Under the pieces are notes generated by a model, which saw nothing but the letters and a program-made list of their open reading frames with translations, was not told the DNA's origin and did not search any database. A program made the translations under genes and the position numbers. From an uncultured Prevotella sp. (lineage in GTDB: Bacteria > Bacteroidota > Bacteroidia > Bacteroidales > Bacteroidaceae), in the NCBI GenBank assembly GCA_937898715.1, contig CALEKA010000007.1, positions 1-12,842 on the forward strand: DNA of 12,842 nt, written 5' to 3'. Shown here piece by piece: positions 6,072 through 12,840 of the stretch (position 1 is its first letter; every line of letters begins with the position of its first letter).

Positions 6072-6144
6072 ACCGCCGTGCTGAAGAGCTAAACGCCTAA
6101 ACGAACTAACGAATACAAATAAACTATATAAACTATTCAAGACA

Positions 6145-7371
6145 ATGAAAAAGCAATATCTCGTGATGTCCCTCTTCGCTTTGGGACTTGCCACAACAGC
6201 TCCAGTAGGTCTCACTTCGTGCAGCAGCGACGATCCTGTGACAACTGAGCAGGAAAATCCTTTCGACTATGGTGACGATGCTGTATCGGTCGACGACAGC
6301 CGTAGCGCAGGCGAAGCATTCAAATGTGTTGAGCAGATTCTCGATGGCTGTATCGACATTGCCAACGAAGTAGGTGAATCGAAGATTGGTGAGCCTCTCA
6401 ACCTCTACAATAGCGGTCAGCAGGAGAAAGCACTCTACGCTGTAGAGTCATGGTATAGCTACCACTCACGTGAAGACTACCGCAACAATATCTACTCTAT
6501 CCGCAATGCCTATTATGGTTCGCTCGATGGAAGCGTTGCTGAAAATTCACTCTCTGCTTTGATAGCCAGCAAGCGTCCGCAGATGGACCAGAAGGTGAAG
6601 GAAGCTATCGACAAGGCAGCGAATGCTATCTGGGCTATCCCCGATCCCTTCCGCAACAACATCAACTGCGCTGAGGCTCTCGAAGCACAGAAGCGCTGCA
6701 GCAACCTCAAGCAAGTGATCACCGACCTCAAGGGCTATATCGAAGGCAAGGGCTCTATCAATCAGGATGCCAACCTTGACCCCATCATCAGCGACTACGT
6801 ACAGAACGTTGTACTGCCTACTTACAAGGCACTTCGCGATGGCAACGCAGCTCTCTACGATGCTGTATCAGCCTTCCAGGCTAACCCCTCAGACGCTGCA
6901 TTTAAGGATGTAGCTCAGGCATGGCTCGAAGCTCGTCAGCCTTGGGAAACCAGTGAAGCCTTCCTCTTCGGTCCGGTAGACTCTGAAGGACTCGACCCCA
7001 ACATGGACTCATGGCCCTTGGATCAGGATCAGATCGCTACTATCCTCAACTCTGGTAACTTCGACAACCTCGACTGGAGCGATGGCGACGACGATGAAAC
7101 CATTGAAGCAAAGCAGGGTGTACGTGGATTCCACACACTTGAGTTCCTTACCTTCCGCAATGGTAAGGCTCGTACGCTCAACGACGTAGCAGAATCAGGT
7201 TCATCAGCCGACCTCGTATACAATTCAACTAACGCTCGTAGCTGGGGCAACTACATGAAGCAGGTAGCCTTCTTGCTCAAGCAGGATGCTGCCAACCTCT
7301 ACAAGTATTGGACAGTGAGCTACAATGGTGGTGAAAGCTTCGCTAATCAGTTCCTCTCACACAACTTCTAA
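6145..7371 (+). CDS. Imelysin (M75) family lipoprotein
   Basis: The 408-residue protein starts with a lipoprotein signal peptide; lipobox LTSC places the lipidated Cys at 26, followed by SSDDP. The rest is an all-helical imelysin domain. It shows the hallmark GxHxxE motif as GFHTLE (328-333) and the linked segment SEAFLFGP (270-277) with RQPWE just before it. Length is normal. Imelysins are related to EfeO and to iron-regulated IrpA/IcmP proteins; they are thought to bind iron or another metal, not to act as proteases. A di-heme oxidoreductase gene follows, a pairing also known in other bacteria (for example the P. aeruginosa PA4370-PA4372 region). The acidic +3/+4 residues suggest surface display. 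The spacer before it (6084-6120) has 8-bp phased CTAAACG-type repeats. Iron handling is inferred. Confidence 0.92.
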   Translation: MKKQYLVMSLFALGLATTAPVGLTSCSSDDPVTTEQENPFDYGDDAVSVDDSRSAGEAFKCVEQILDGCIDIANEVGESKIGEPLNLYNSGQQEKALYAVESWYSYHSREDYRNNIYSIRNAYYGSLDGSVAENSLSALIASKRPQMDQKVKEAIDKAANAIWAIPDPFRNNINCAEALEAQKRCSNLKQVITDLKGYIEGKGSINQDANLDPIISDYVQNVVLPTYKALRDGNAALYDAVSAFQANPSDAAFKDVAQAWLEARQPWETSEAFLFGPVDSEGLDPNMDSWPLDQDQIATILNSGNFDNLDWSDGDDDETIEAKQGVRGFHTLEFLTFRNGKARTLNDVAESGSSADLVYNSTNARSWGNYMKQVAFLLKQDAANLYKYWTVSYNGGESFANQFLSHNF

Positions 7372-7384
7372 TCTTATGCAAATA

Positions 7385-7398
7385 GCCAAGCGATTGGC
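7385..7398 (+). other. Small hairpin after the imelysin gene
   Basis: GCCAA-GCGA-TTGGC, a perfect 5-bp stem with a 4-nt loop, 13 bp after the imelysin stop codon. No T run follows. Confidence 0.35.
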
Positions 7399-7418
7399 AT
7401 AACGCACATATTACAAGC

Positions 7419-7467
7419 CCACAGAGCAGGTCGGTTTTGACACGTCAAAATCCGTCTTGCTCTTTGG
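7419..7467 (+). other. Stable intercistronic hairpin between imelysin and di-heme genes
   Basis: AGAGCA, GG, CGG and TTTTGAC on the left arm (7423-7441) pair with GTCAAAA, CCG, CT and TGCTCT on the right arm (7444-7463), with a few mismatches; CC/GG extends the base to 7419 and 7467. No T run follows (GTATACTTTAC). It may be a processing or stability element that sets different levels of the two proteins, or a weak terminator. Confidence 0.6.
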
Positions 7468-7494
7468 CGTATACTTTACATTATCCTTCAAAAG

Positions 7495-9051
7495 ATGAAT
7501 GTTTTACACTCTTTGAAATACGCATTTCTGCTGGGAGGCGCCATCGTGTTAGCTTCTTGCGAAGACGATGATGGCATCACTGCCAGCGACATCGACGTGC
7601 CAAGTGGCTATGCTCTTTCGGCAGGAACGTCGACTGTCTTTACGCAGTCTACTTTCGCTTATGATACCGATGCCGAATGGTTGAGCGGAGCCTATAGCAC
7701 TCGTTTCAACCGTGGCGACCGCCTTTATAAGGATGCCCGTACGAGTAGTGCGGGACAAGGAGGTGGTCTGGGTCCGGTCTATGCGGGCTACTCTTGCGAG
7801 AGTTGTCATCGCAACTCTGGTCGTACCGTTTCGGCCAATTCATGGAAAGCCTGGAATAGCGGTGCGAAAGATGAAGAAGGCTATACTATGGCATCGGGCA
7901 CCAGCGGATTCTCTTCGATGTTGGTCTACATCACTCGTAAGAACGGCTCTTTCTTCCCCGACTATGGACGCGTGCTCCACGATCAGTCTATTGAGGGCGT
8001 AAAGCCCGAGGGCAAGGTCAAGGTGAAGTGGATGCCCGAGGAGACCATCACCTTCCCCGATGGCGAGGTGTGCAAACTCACGTATCCGGTCTATAAGATC
8101 GTAGATTGGTATACCGACGGACGCCACAATTATGGTACTTCCACTCCTGAAGCTGTGAAGCCCGAAGACTTGATCATCTCCGTGCGCCAACCTCTCCGCC
8201 ATGTGGGTATGGGACAGATGATGGCGCTCGACCCTGTAGAGATCGAAGCACTCGCAGCGAAGAGCAACTATCCCGAATATGGCATCAGCGGACGTTGCAA
8301 CTATGTGACGGAGAAGGGCAAACTTGGCCTTGGCCTTTCGGGAAATAAGGCGCAACATCAAGACCTTACCGTGGAACTCGGATTCTCGAGCGATATGGGT
8401 GTGACCAATAGCCGTTACCCCGAGGAGATCTGCGAGGGCCAGTTGCAGATGTCGCAAGGCAGCATGATGGGACTCTTCTACGACCAGCTCGACGTTTCGA
8501 CCGAGGAAATGGAGAATGTCGACCTCTATCTGCACGGCCTTGGTGTGCCAGCACGCCGTCTTGGTTCGGAAACGAAGATGGTGCAGTATGGCGACAAGCA
8601 AATCAGCGAGCGTGAACTCGTGAGCATCGGCGAGAAGATGTTCTATCAAGCCAAGTGTCACCTCTGCCATGTCACCACGCTTCATACTCGCTCTACTGGA
8701 GCCACCCTGCTCAATGGTATGCATCTGCCTTGGCTCGGCGGTCAGACTATCCATCCTTACTCCGACTATCTGCTCCACGATATGGGATCAGAAATCATGG
8801 GCGTAGGTCTTAACGACAACTATGTCAGCGGATTGGCTCGTGGAAACGAATGGCGTACTACTCCGCTTTGGGGTATTGGCTTGCAGAGCAAGATCAATGG
8901 TCATACCAACTTCCTCCACGATGGTCGTGCGCGCAACTTCGTAGAAGCTATCATGTGGCATGGTGGTGAAGGCGAAGCCTCTAAGAATCTCTTTAAGAAA
9001 ATGCCCAAGAAGGATCGCGACGCACTGGTCAAGTTCCTCGAAAGCCTGTAA
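7495..9051 (+). CDS. Di-heme oxidoreductase (DUF1111) lipoprotein
   Basis: The 518-residue product belongs to the DUF1111 di-heme oxidoreductase / putative peroxidase family. Lipobox LASC sets the lipidated Cys at 22, followed by EDDD. The N-terminal LSAGTSTVF, then GGGLGP and C101-E-S-C-H105, form the first heme site; C388-H-L-C-H392 is the second. HDGRAR (475-480) and WHGGE (488-492) are C-terminal family signatures. Length is usual and both CxxCH sites are intact. The family is distantly related to di-heme peroxidases of the bCcP/MauG group; reaction and electron partner are unknown. Position after the imelysin, and before a porin and a mono-heme cytochrome, fits a metal- or peroxide-linked redox role at the outer membrane, perhaps parallel to heme-peroxidase EfeB working with EfeO. 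That parallel is inference. The protein needs c-type cytochrome maturation, not encoded here. Confidence 0.92.
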   Translation: MNVLHSLKYAFLLGGAIVLASCEDDDGITASDIDVPSGYALSAGTSTVFTQSTFAYDTDAEWLSGAYSTRFNRGDRLYKDARTSSAGQGGGLGPVYAGYSCESCHRNSGRTVSANSWKAWNSGAKDEEGYTMASGTSGFSSMLVYITRKNGSFFPDYGRVLHDQSIEGVKPEGKVKVKWMPEETITFPDGEVCKLTYPVYKIVDWYTDGRHNYGTSTPEAVKPEDLIISVRQPLRHVGMGQMMALDPVEIEALAAKSNYPEYGISGRCNYVTEKGKLGLGLSGNKAQHQDLTVELGFSSDMGVTNSRYPEEICEGQLQMSQGSMMGLFYDQLDVSTEEMENVDLYLHGLGVPARRLGSETKMVQYGDKQISERELVSIGEKMFYQAKCHLCHVTTLHTRSTGATLLNGMHLPWLGGQTIHPYSDYLLHDMGSEIMGVGLNDNYVSGLARGNEWRTTPLWGIGLQSKINGHTNFLHDGRARNFVEAIMWHGGEGEASKNLFKKMPKKDRDALVKFLESL

Positions 9052-9052
9052 G

Positions 9053-9143
9053 ATAAGTTTATGAGTTTAATGAGTCTATGAGTTTAGAGGAATGTTTTAG
9101 CCTAAGGTATCTTCTTAACTTCTCGACTCCTCAACTATTCAAC
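9053..9143. repeat. Imperfect hairpin of short-period repeats (second of three)
   Basis: The left arm (9056-9091) repeats GTTTATGA / GTTTAATGA / GTCTATGA at 8-9 bp phasing. The right arm (9111-9143) carries TTAACTTC, TCGACTCC, TCAACTAT at 8-bp phasing. The arms pair imperfectly with many mismatches. It fills the gap between the di-heme gene and the second porin gene and has the same architecture as 4244-4369 and 11188-11307. Confidence 0.55.
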
Positions 9144-9154
9144 TAAAAAAAAAT

Positions 9155-10441
9155 ATGAAAACCTCGATAATCGCATTTGCTGCCATTGCTGCAGCAAACA
9201 TCCTTCCCGCTGCAGCCGAAGTGCCCACAAGCAGCGACTCCATTGCCGCTCAAAGCGAGCAGTCCTCTCACAAGGTGAAATACGCTCCCATTGACCTCGA
9301 TACCGACAACGGCGTCGTATCACTCGCGGGAAGCAAAGGCTTCACCATTCAGACCAAGAAGGGCGACTTCATCTTCAAGCCCTATATGCTTGTACAGACC
9401 AGTGGCAACTTCAATTGGTACGACGATGAAGGCCTCGACAAGGCTTACAATCAGGACAATGTAGAAAATACAGGTTTTGCCATCCCCAACGCCATCCTTG
9501 GTTTCACGGGTAAGGCATTCAATAAGGTCACGTTTAATCTCTCAATCAATGCAGCCAAGTCGGGCGGCAATCTCTTGCAGCAAGCATGGTTCGACGTGAA
9601 GTTTAAGAATCCGCTCCAGCTCCGTGTGGGTAAGTTTAAGACCCCCTTCTCACACGCCTATCTCACCACGCTGGGTGAGACTCTCTTCCCCCAACTCCCC
9701 ACTTCGCTCACTACGGCTACTATCATGCCCTACGTGCTCAATGCCGTAACCCCCAGCATGAGTACAGGCTTCGACCTCGGTGTGGAACTCCACGGTGTGG
9801 TGAAGGATCGTTTCGGTTATGAAGTAGGTCTCTTCAACGGCACGGGTTCGAGCGTCAACGTGGCAAGCAAGACCTTGAGCGACGATTGGCACATTCCCTC
9901 ATTGCTCTATGCAGGTCGACTCACCTATATGCCTTGGGGCGTGATGCCCTCTACGCAGGGCAATCCCAATATGCTTCACGAACGCAAGATGCTCATCGGA
10001 CTCTCAGGATCAATGAATGTAGAGAGCGAAAACGAGAGCACCAACGATGCCCGTGTAGGCGCAGAGTTTGCTATGATCTACAATCGCCTCTATCTGGCTG
10101 GTGAGATGTACTGGATGAACGTGGGCTTCACCAAGCGTCAGAAGATTGATGAACACTACAACTATCTCGGTGGCTACGTACAGGCTGGCTACTTCGTAGC
10201 ACCCCGTGTGCAGGTGGCCGCTCGCTACGACTTCATGAATCGTAACAGCACAAGCAAGGATGGTTTCTTGAATATGCCTGCCGTGGGCGTAAACTATTTC
10301 TTCAAGGGCTGCAACCTCAAGCTCCAGGCCATGTATCAGTACACCGGTCGTAAGGGTCACGAGACACAGCTCGACCGCGACAACGACAATCTCGGTCTTG
10401 CCACCCACTCTGCTACCGTACAATTGCAGTACTACTTCTAA
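9155..10441 (+). CDS. OprO/OprP-like outer-membrane porin
   Basis: The 428-residue protein has a signal peptide (MKTSIIAFAAIAAANILPAAA, cleavage near 21) and a phosphate-selective-porin-like barrel. Signatures include FIFKPYMLVQ, AWFDVKF, LQLRVGKFKTPFS, MLVQTSGNFNW and GFDLGVELHG. It ends in LQYYF, the terminal aromatic expected of an outer-membrane barrel recognised by BAM. It differs clearly from the first porin at 4680, so the pair is not a recent duplication. Despite the family name, substrates in Bacteroidota are mostly unknown. It follows the di-heme gene after a repeat hairpin and lies 14 bp before the cytochrome lipoprotein gene, so those two are almost certainly co-transcribed. A porin-cytochrome partnership is suggested by position only. 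Confidence 0.88.
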   Translation: MKTSIIAFAAIAAANILPAAAEVPTSSDSIAAQSEQSSHKVKYAPIDLDTDNGVVSLAGSKGFTIQTKKGDFIFKPYMLVQTSGNFNWYDDEGLDKAYNQDNVENTGFAIPNAILGFTGKAFNKVTFNLSINAAKSGGNLLQQAWFDVKFKNPLQLRVGKFKTPFSHAYLTTLGETLFPQLPTSLTTATIMPYVLNAVTPSMSTGFDLGVELHGVVKDRFGYEVGLFNGTGSSVNVASKTLSDDWHIPSLLYAGRLTYMPWGVMPSTQGNPNMLHERKMLIGLSGSMNVESENESTNDARVGAEFAMIYNRLYLAGEMYWMNVGFTKRQKIDEHYNYLGGYVQAGYFVAPRVQVAARYDFMNRNSTSKDGFLNMPAVGVNYFFKGCNLKLQAMYQYTGRKGHETQLDRDNDNLGLATHSATVQLQYYF

Positions 10442-10455
10442 TCCTCTCAGCATTC

Positions 10456-11178
10456 ATGAAACAGATTCTATTTGCCCTCTTGGCAATGATGCTGTTCATC
10501 ACCTCGTGCGACGATGGCCGTATCTACGAGAAGGAACTCGTCATTCCCAAGCAAGGGCTCACACTCAAGATGACGGGCGAAATCACGGGCTTAGATTCAT
10601 GGCCCACCAACTATAGTTTGGTAATCGCCTCGTTTAAGGAAGATAATACCAATGCCGAGAGCGCTGCAGTCATTCCCCGTAAGGACAATGACGCAGGTCG
10701 CATCTCTGCCAAGCTCTCGGGCATTAAGTCGGATGCCAACGACCTCGAACTCTGCATCATCGATGCCTTGCGCGATCGTGTGATTAGCTACAAGACGCTG
10801 ACGCGTGAAGACTTCAACGTCGTGGGCGACACCATCTACATGGAGGTGGGCAAGGTCGATGTGGGTATGTACAAGGCCATTCAGCAGGCAGTGTTCGATG
10901 CCAAGTGTATCTCTTGTCATGGTGCCAATGGCGGAGCGCCTCGCAATCTTTTCCTCACGGAGGGAAAAAGCTATGCCCACTTAGTGGGAGTGCAGTCGAA
11001 GGCCGCTCCCGACTATAAGTTGGTCGATCCGGGCAATCCTTCTGCCAGTCTGCTCCCAAAGATTCTCAATGAGAACGGCATCCTCCACCACGACCATGCC
11101 GACATCCTTGAAGCGCGCACGCAGTACACTCTCGTGACGCTTATCAAGAATTGGATCAAGGCAGGAGCGAAGGAGTAG
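10456..11178 (+). CDS. Mono-heme c-type cytochrome lipoprotein
   Basis: A 240-residue lipoprotein. Lipobox ITSC sets the lipidated Cys at 18, followed by DDGR. Residues 30-140 look like a beta-rich domain of unknown type. The C-terminal domain has one heme site, C151-I-S-C-H155, followed by GANGGAPRNL. No methionine occurs after residue 155, so the usual Met distal ligand of class I cytochromes is missing; H211, H212 or H214 in the HHDH cluster could take its place, or the iron may be open on one side. The fold resembles the short 'planctomycete-type' cytochrome domains found at the ends of envelope proteins. With its 14-bp distance from the porin gene and acidic residues after Cys18, it is probably an electron carrier or redox sensor on the outer membrane, working with the di-heme oxidoreductase. 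Partnership is inferred. Confidence 0.88.
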   Translation: MKQILFALLAMMLFITSCDDGRIYEKELVIPKQGLTLKMTGEITGLDSWPTNYSLVIASFKEDNTNAESAAVIPRKDNDAGRISAKLSGIKSDANDLELCIIDALRDRVISYKTLTREDFNVVGDTIYMEVGKVDVGMYKAIQQAVFDAKCISCHGANGGAPRNLFLTEGKSYAHLVGVQSKAAPDYKLVDPGNPSASLLPKILNENGILHHDHADILEARTQYTLVTLIKNWIKAGAKE

Positions 11179-11187
11179 GTCCTCTTT

Positions 11188-11307
11188 GGTTAACGAGTTA
11201 ACAGGTTGACGGGTTAACTGGTTGACAAGTTGACGGGTTAACGGGTAAGTTTGCTTTTACATTCTTACCTGTTAACCCGTCAACTCGTCAACCCGTCAAC
11301 CCCTAAA
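11188..11307. repeat. Long hairpin of 8-bp tandem repeats (third of three)
   Basis: The left arm holds seven 8-bp units of the form (G/A)GTT(A/G)ACn from 11188 to 11243, ending in GGTAAG (11244-11249). The right arm starts with CTTACC (11264-11269) and continues with GTTAACC, CGTCAACT, CGTCAACC, CGTCAACC (to 11301). GGTAAG, GGTTAAC and AGTTGACG pair perfectly with their partners; outer units pair with one or two mismatches. Stem about 40 bp, loop 14 nt. It follows the cytochrome stop codon by 9 bp and likely ends or protects the cluster's transcript. Confidence 0.85.
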
Positions 11308-11396
11308 CAGGCATACCCACTCTATATTATATAGGAGTGATGAGGCTGTAGGCGATACCCACTCATGGTGATTTTGCACATGCGATAGGCTCTTGT

Positions 11397-11419
11397 AGGC
11401 GCTAAAATGCGCCTTTTTT
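11397..11419 (+). terminator. Intrinsic terminator upstream of the RidA-like gene
   Basis: AGGCGC (11397-11402) pairs with GCGCCT (11409-11414) over a 6-nt loop and continues into TTTTTT (11414-11419). It separates the heme/porin cluster from the next gene and ends only 2 bp before that gene's -7 box. Confidence 0.75.
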
Positions 11420-11421
11420 CG

Positions 11422-11429
11422 TACTTTTG
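11422..11429 (+). promoter_or_regulatory. -7 box of the RidA-like gene
   Basis: TACTTTTG is a perfect TAnnTTTG. The -33 element is not clear; TTG at 11393-11395 is 26 bp away, so the terminator's T-rich side may contribute. The box decides the start of the gene: an apparent TTG start at 11427 lies inside it, so translation should begin at ATG 11457. Two TACCCACTC copies lie upstream at 11314-11322 and 11356-11364, 42 bp apart. Confidence 0.65.
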
Positions 11430-11456
11430 CAGTGTAATAAAGAATCAGCAAACAGT

Positions 11457-12614
11457 ATGACTAACGTACAGCAAAGGTCGGTCGTGAAGGGCGAAGGCTC
11501 TTTGGCCGAAATTTCAAAGTTTGAAGTAGAAGGCGGTGTAACGGAATACCAAGTAATGGTGCATGCCACCTGTCCCGAGAAGACCTTCCAAGAGCAACTC
11601 GACGCGGTGCTCAACACTTATTATAATCTTATCGATACAGAGCTCAAAGGAGCTTCAAGCGTCATCAAACGATATTTCTTGAGCGATGCAGCCAATCAGT
11701 ACGACCAGCTGCTCGCCTCCGTACCCGAAGCCCCCGCATGTGCTTGCTCCGTGGTGGAACAAGCTCCGCTCAACGGCACGAAGGTGGCGCTTTGGGCTTA
11801 TCTACAGACAGAAATTGGTGCGGGTAGCTTCAATGAAGGACTTTATCGAGTGAAGCACGGCGCTTATACCCACCTTTGGGGTGGCACTTCTATAAGCCAC
11901 GCTCCCACGTCGGAAGAGCAGACCAGCCTGCTTCTTAAGCACTACGTGATGCAGCTCCTCTCTAATGGTGGCCACTTGGCCGACGACTGCATTCGCACCT
12001 GGTTCTTCGTGCAGAATGTCGACGTCAACTATGCTGGAGTGGTCAAAGCCCGCAATGAAGAGTTTTTCACGCAGAACTTAACCAGCAAGACTCACTTCAT
12101 CAGCAGTACGGGCATCAACGGCCGCAATGCCGACCCCTCCGTGCTCGTTCAGCTCGACACCTATGCTGTGCTTGGCTTGAAGCCCGAGCAGATCAAGTTT
12201 CTCTATGCTCCCACGCATCTCAACCCCACGTATGAGTATGGGGTAAGCTTTGAGCGCGGCACGAGAGTAGACTATGGCGATCGTCGTCAGGTGTTCATCT
12301 CGGGCACAGCAAGCATTGACAATAAGGGCAATGTGCTCCACGTGGGCGACATTCGTCGTCAGACCGAACGCATGTGGGAAAATGTCGACGCGCTCCTCAG
12401 CGAGGCCGAGTGTGGCTTTGAGGATGTAGGTCAGATGATCGTCTATCTACGCGATGTGGCCGACTATGCTGTGGTCAACGAGATGTTTGAAAAGCGTTTC
12501 CCCGGTATTCCTCGTGTCATCGTTCATGCTCCCGTATGCCGTCCCGGATGGCTCATCGAGATGGAATGTATGGCCACGAAAGAGATAAAGAACGAAGATT
12601 ATCCAAATTACTAA
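11457..12614 (+). CDS. Rid-superfamily protein, chorismatase (FkbO/Hyg5/XanB2)-like
   Basis: From ATG 11457 the product has 385 residues and begins MTNVQQRSV. An earlier TTG at 11427 in the same frame falls inside the promoter -7 box and is rejected. The middle contains RTWFFVQNVDVNYAGVV and KARNEEFF; the C-terminal 110 residues form a RidA-like domain with FISGTASID, an arginine-containing C361-R-P-G-W-L-I-E-M-E370 segment and a DV..M.VYLRDV stretch. The two-part layout and the CRP..L.E.E motif recall chorismatases, which split chorismate into hydroxybenzoate or dihydroxybenzoate plus pyruvate. Many Bacteroidota homologues are simply labelled RidA or L-PSP family. Which reaction, if any, it catalyses is not certain. 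A strong terminator upstream and its own promoter make it a separate unit from the heme cluster. Confidence 0.75.
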   Translation: MTNVQQRSVVKGEGSLAEISKFEVEGGVTEYQVMVHATCPEKTFQEQLDAVLNTYYNLIDTELKGASSVIKRYFLSDAANQYDQLLASVPEAPACACSVVEQAPLNGTKVALWAYLQTEIGAGSFNEGLYRVKHGAYTHLWGGTSISHAPTSEEQTSLLLKHYVMQLLSNGGHLADDCIRTWFFVQNVDVNYAGVVKARNEEFFTQNLTSKTHFISSTGINGRNADPSVLVQLDTYAVLGLKPEQIKFLYAPTHLNPTYEYGVSFERGTRVDYGDRRQVFISGTASIDNKGNVLHVGDIRRQTERMWENVDALLSEAECGFEDVGQMIVYLRDVADYAVVNEMFEKRFPGIPRVIVHAPVCRPGWLIEMECMATKEIKNEDYPNY

Positions 12615-12617
12615 GTG

Positions 12618-12643
12618 TAAAGTATTCAAGTTTCGGATTTAGA
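12618..12643. repeat. Dispersed repeat fragment shared with 2155-2187
   Basis: TAAAGTATTCAAG runs into TTTCGGATTTAGAA. The same two blocks occur at 2155-2187, separated there by a few extra bases (CATCTAAA). TAAAGTATCCAAGTTT at 2098-2113 is a third, partial match. It abuts the palindrome that follows. Confidence 0.6.
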
Positions 12644-12649
12644 ATGGAC

Positions 12650-12840
12650 GGGCTGAAAGCCCAATGATATTCATAGCCCAGGGCATCGCCCTGGGTATCC
12701 CGTAAGCAGTATTGTTTCGCCCTGTAAGGGCAAAAGTAGAAATATATTGTCCTTACTTCTGCCCTTACAGGGCGTATCATTCTTGCAATTCCTACCCAAG
12801 GCGTTGCCTTGGGCTATGGAATTCATTGGGCTTTCAGCCC
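12650..12840. repeat. 191-bp nested palindromic element (REP/BIME-like)
   Basis: Outer arms GGGCTGAAAGCCCAATG (12650-12666) and CATTGGGCTTTCAGCCC (12824-12840) match perfectly over 17 bp. Inside are two hairpins, CCCAGGGC-ATC-GCCCTGGG (12677-12695) and CCCAAGGC-GTT-GCCTTGGG (12795-12813), placed symmetrically. The central arms 12718-12738 and 12754-12774 pair at 20 of 21 bases (CGCCCTGTAAGGGC side against GCCCTTACAGGGCG). Non-coding, probably a mobile intergenic repeat of the kind moved by Y1-type REP transposases; no such transposase is in the window. It may run on past the window edge. Confidence 0.85.

Noticed and set aside
6145..7371. Imelysin as an insulin-cleaving protease
   Set aside because: The early peptidase label of the family is not supported by a complete catalytic site; relation to EfeO points to metal binding.
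7840..8778. Long antisense reading frame of 312 codons opposite the di-heme oxidoreductase gene
   Set aside because: It lies wholly opposite a gene with clear family motifs and shows no recognisable domain; it is a by-product of codon bias in the sense gene.
9155..11178. MtrCAB-type extracellular electron conduit
   Set aside because: The porin is OprO/P-like, not MtrB-like, and the partner has one heme, not a decaheme; at most a loose functional parallel.
11427..11456. N-terminal extension of the RidA-like protein from a TTG start
   Set aside because: The TTG overlaps the perfect -7 box TACTTTTG at 11422-11429, so transcription would begin downstream of it.
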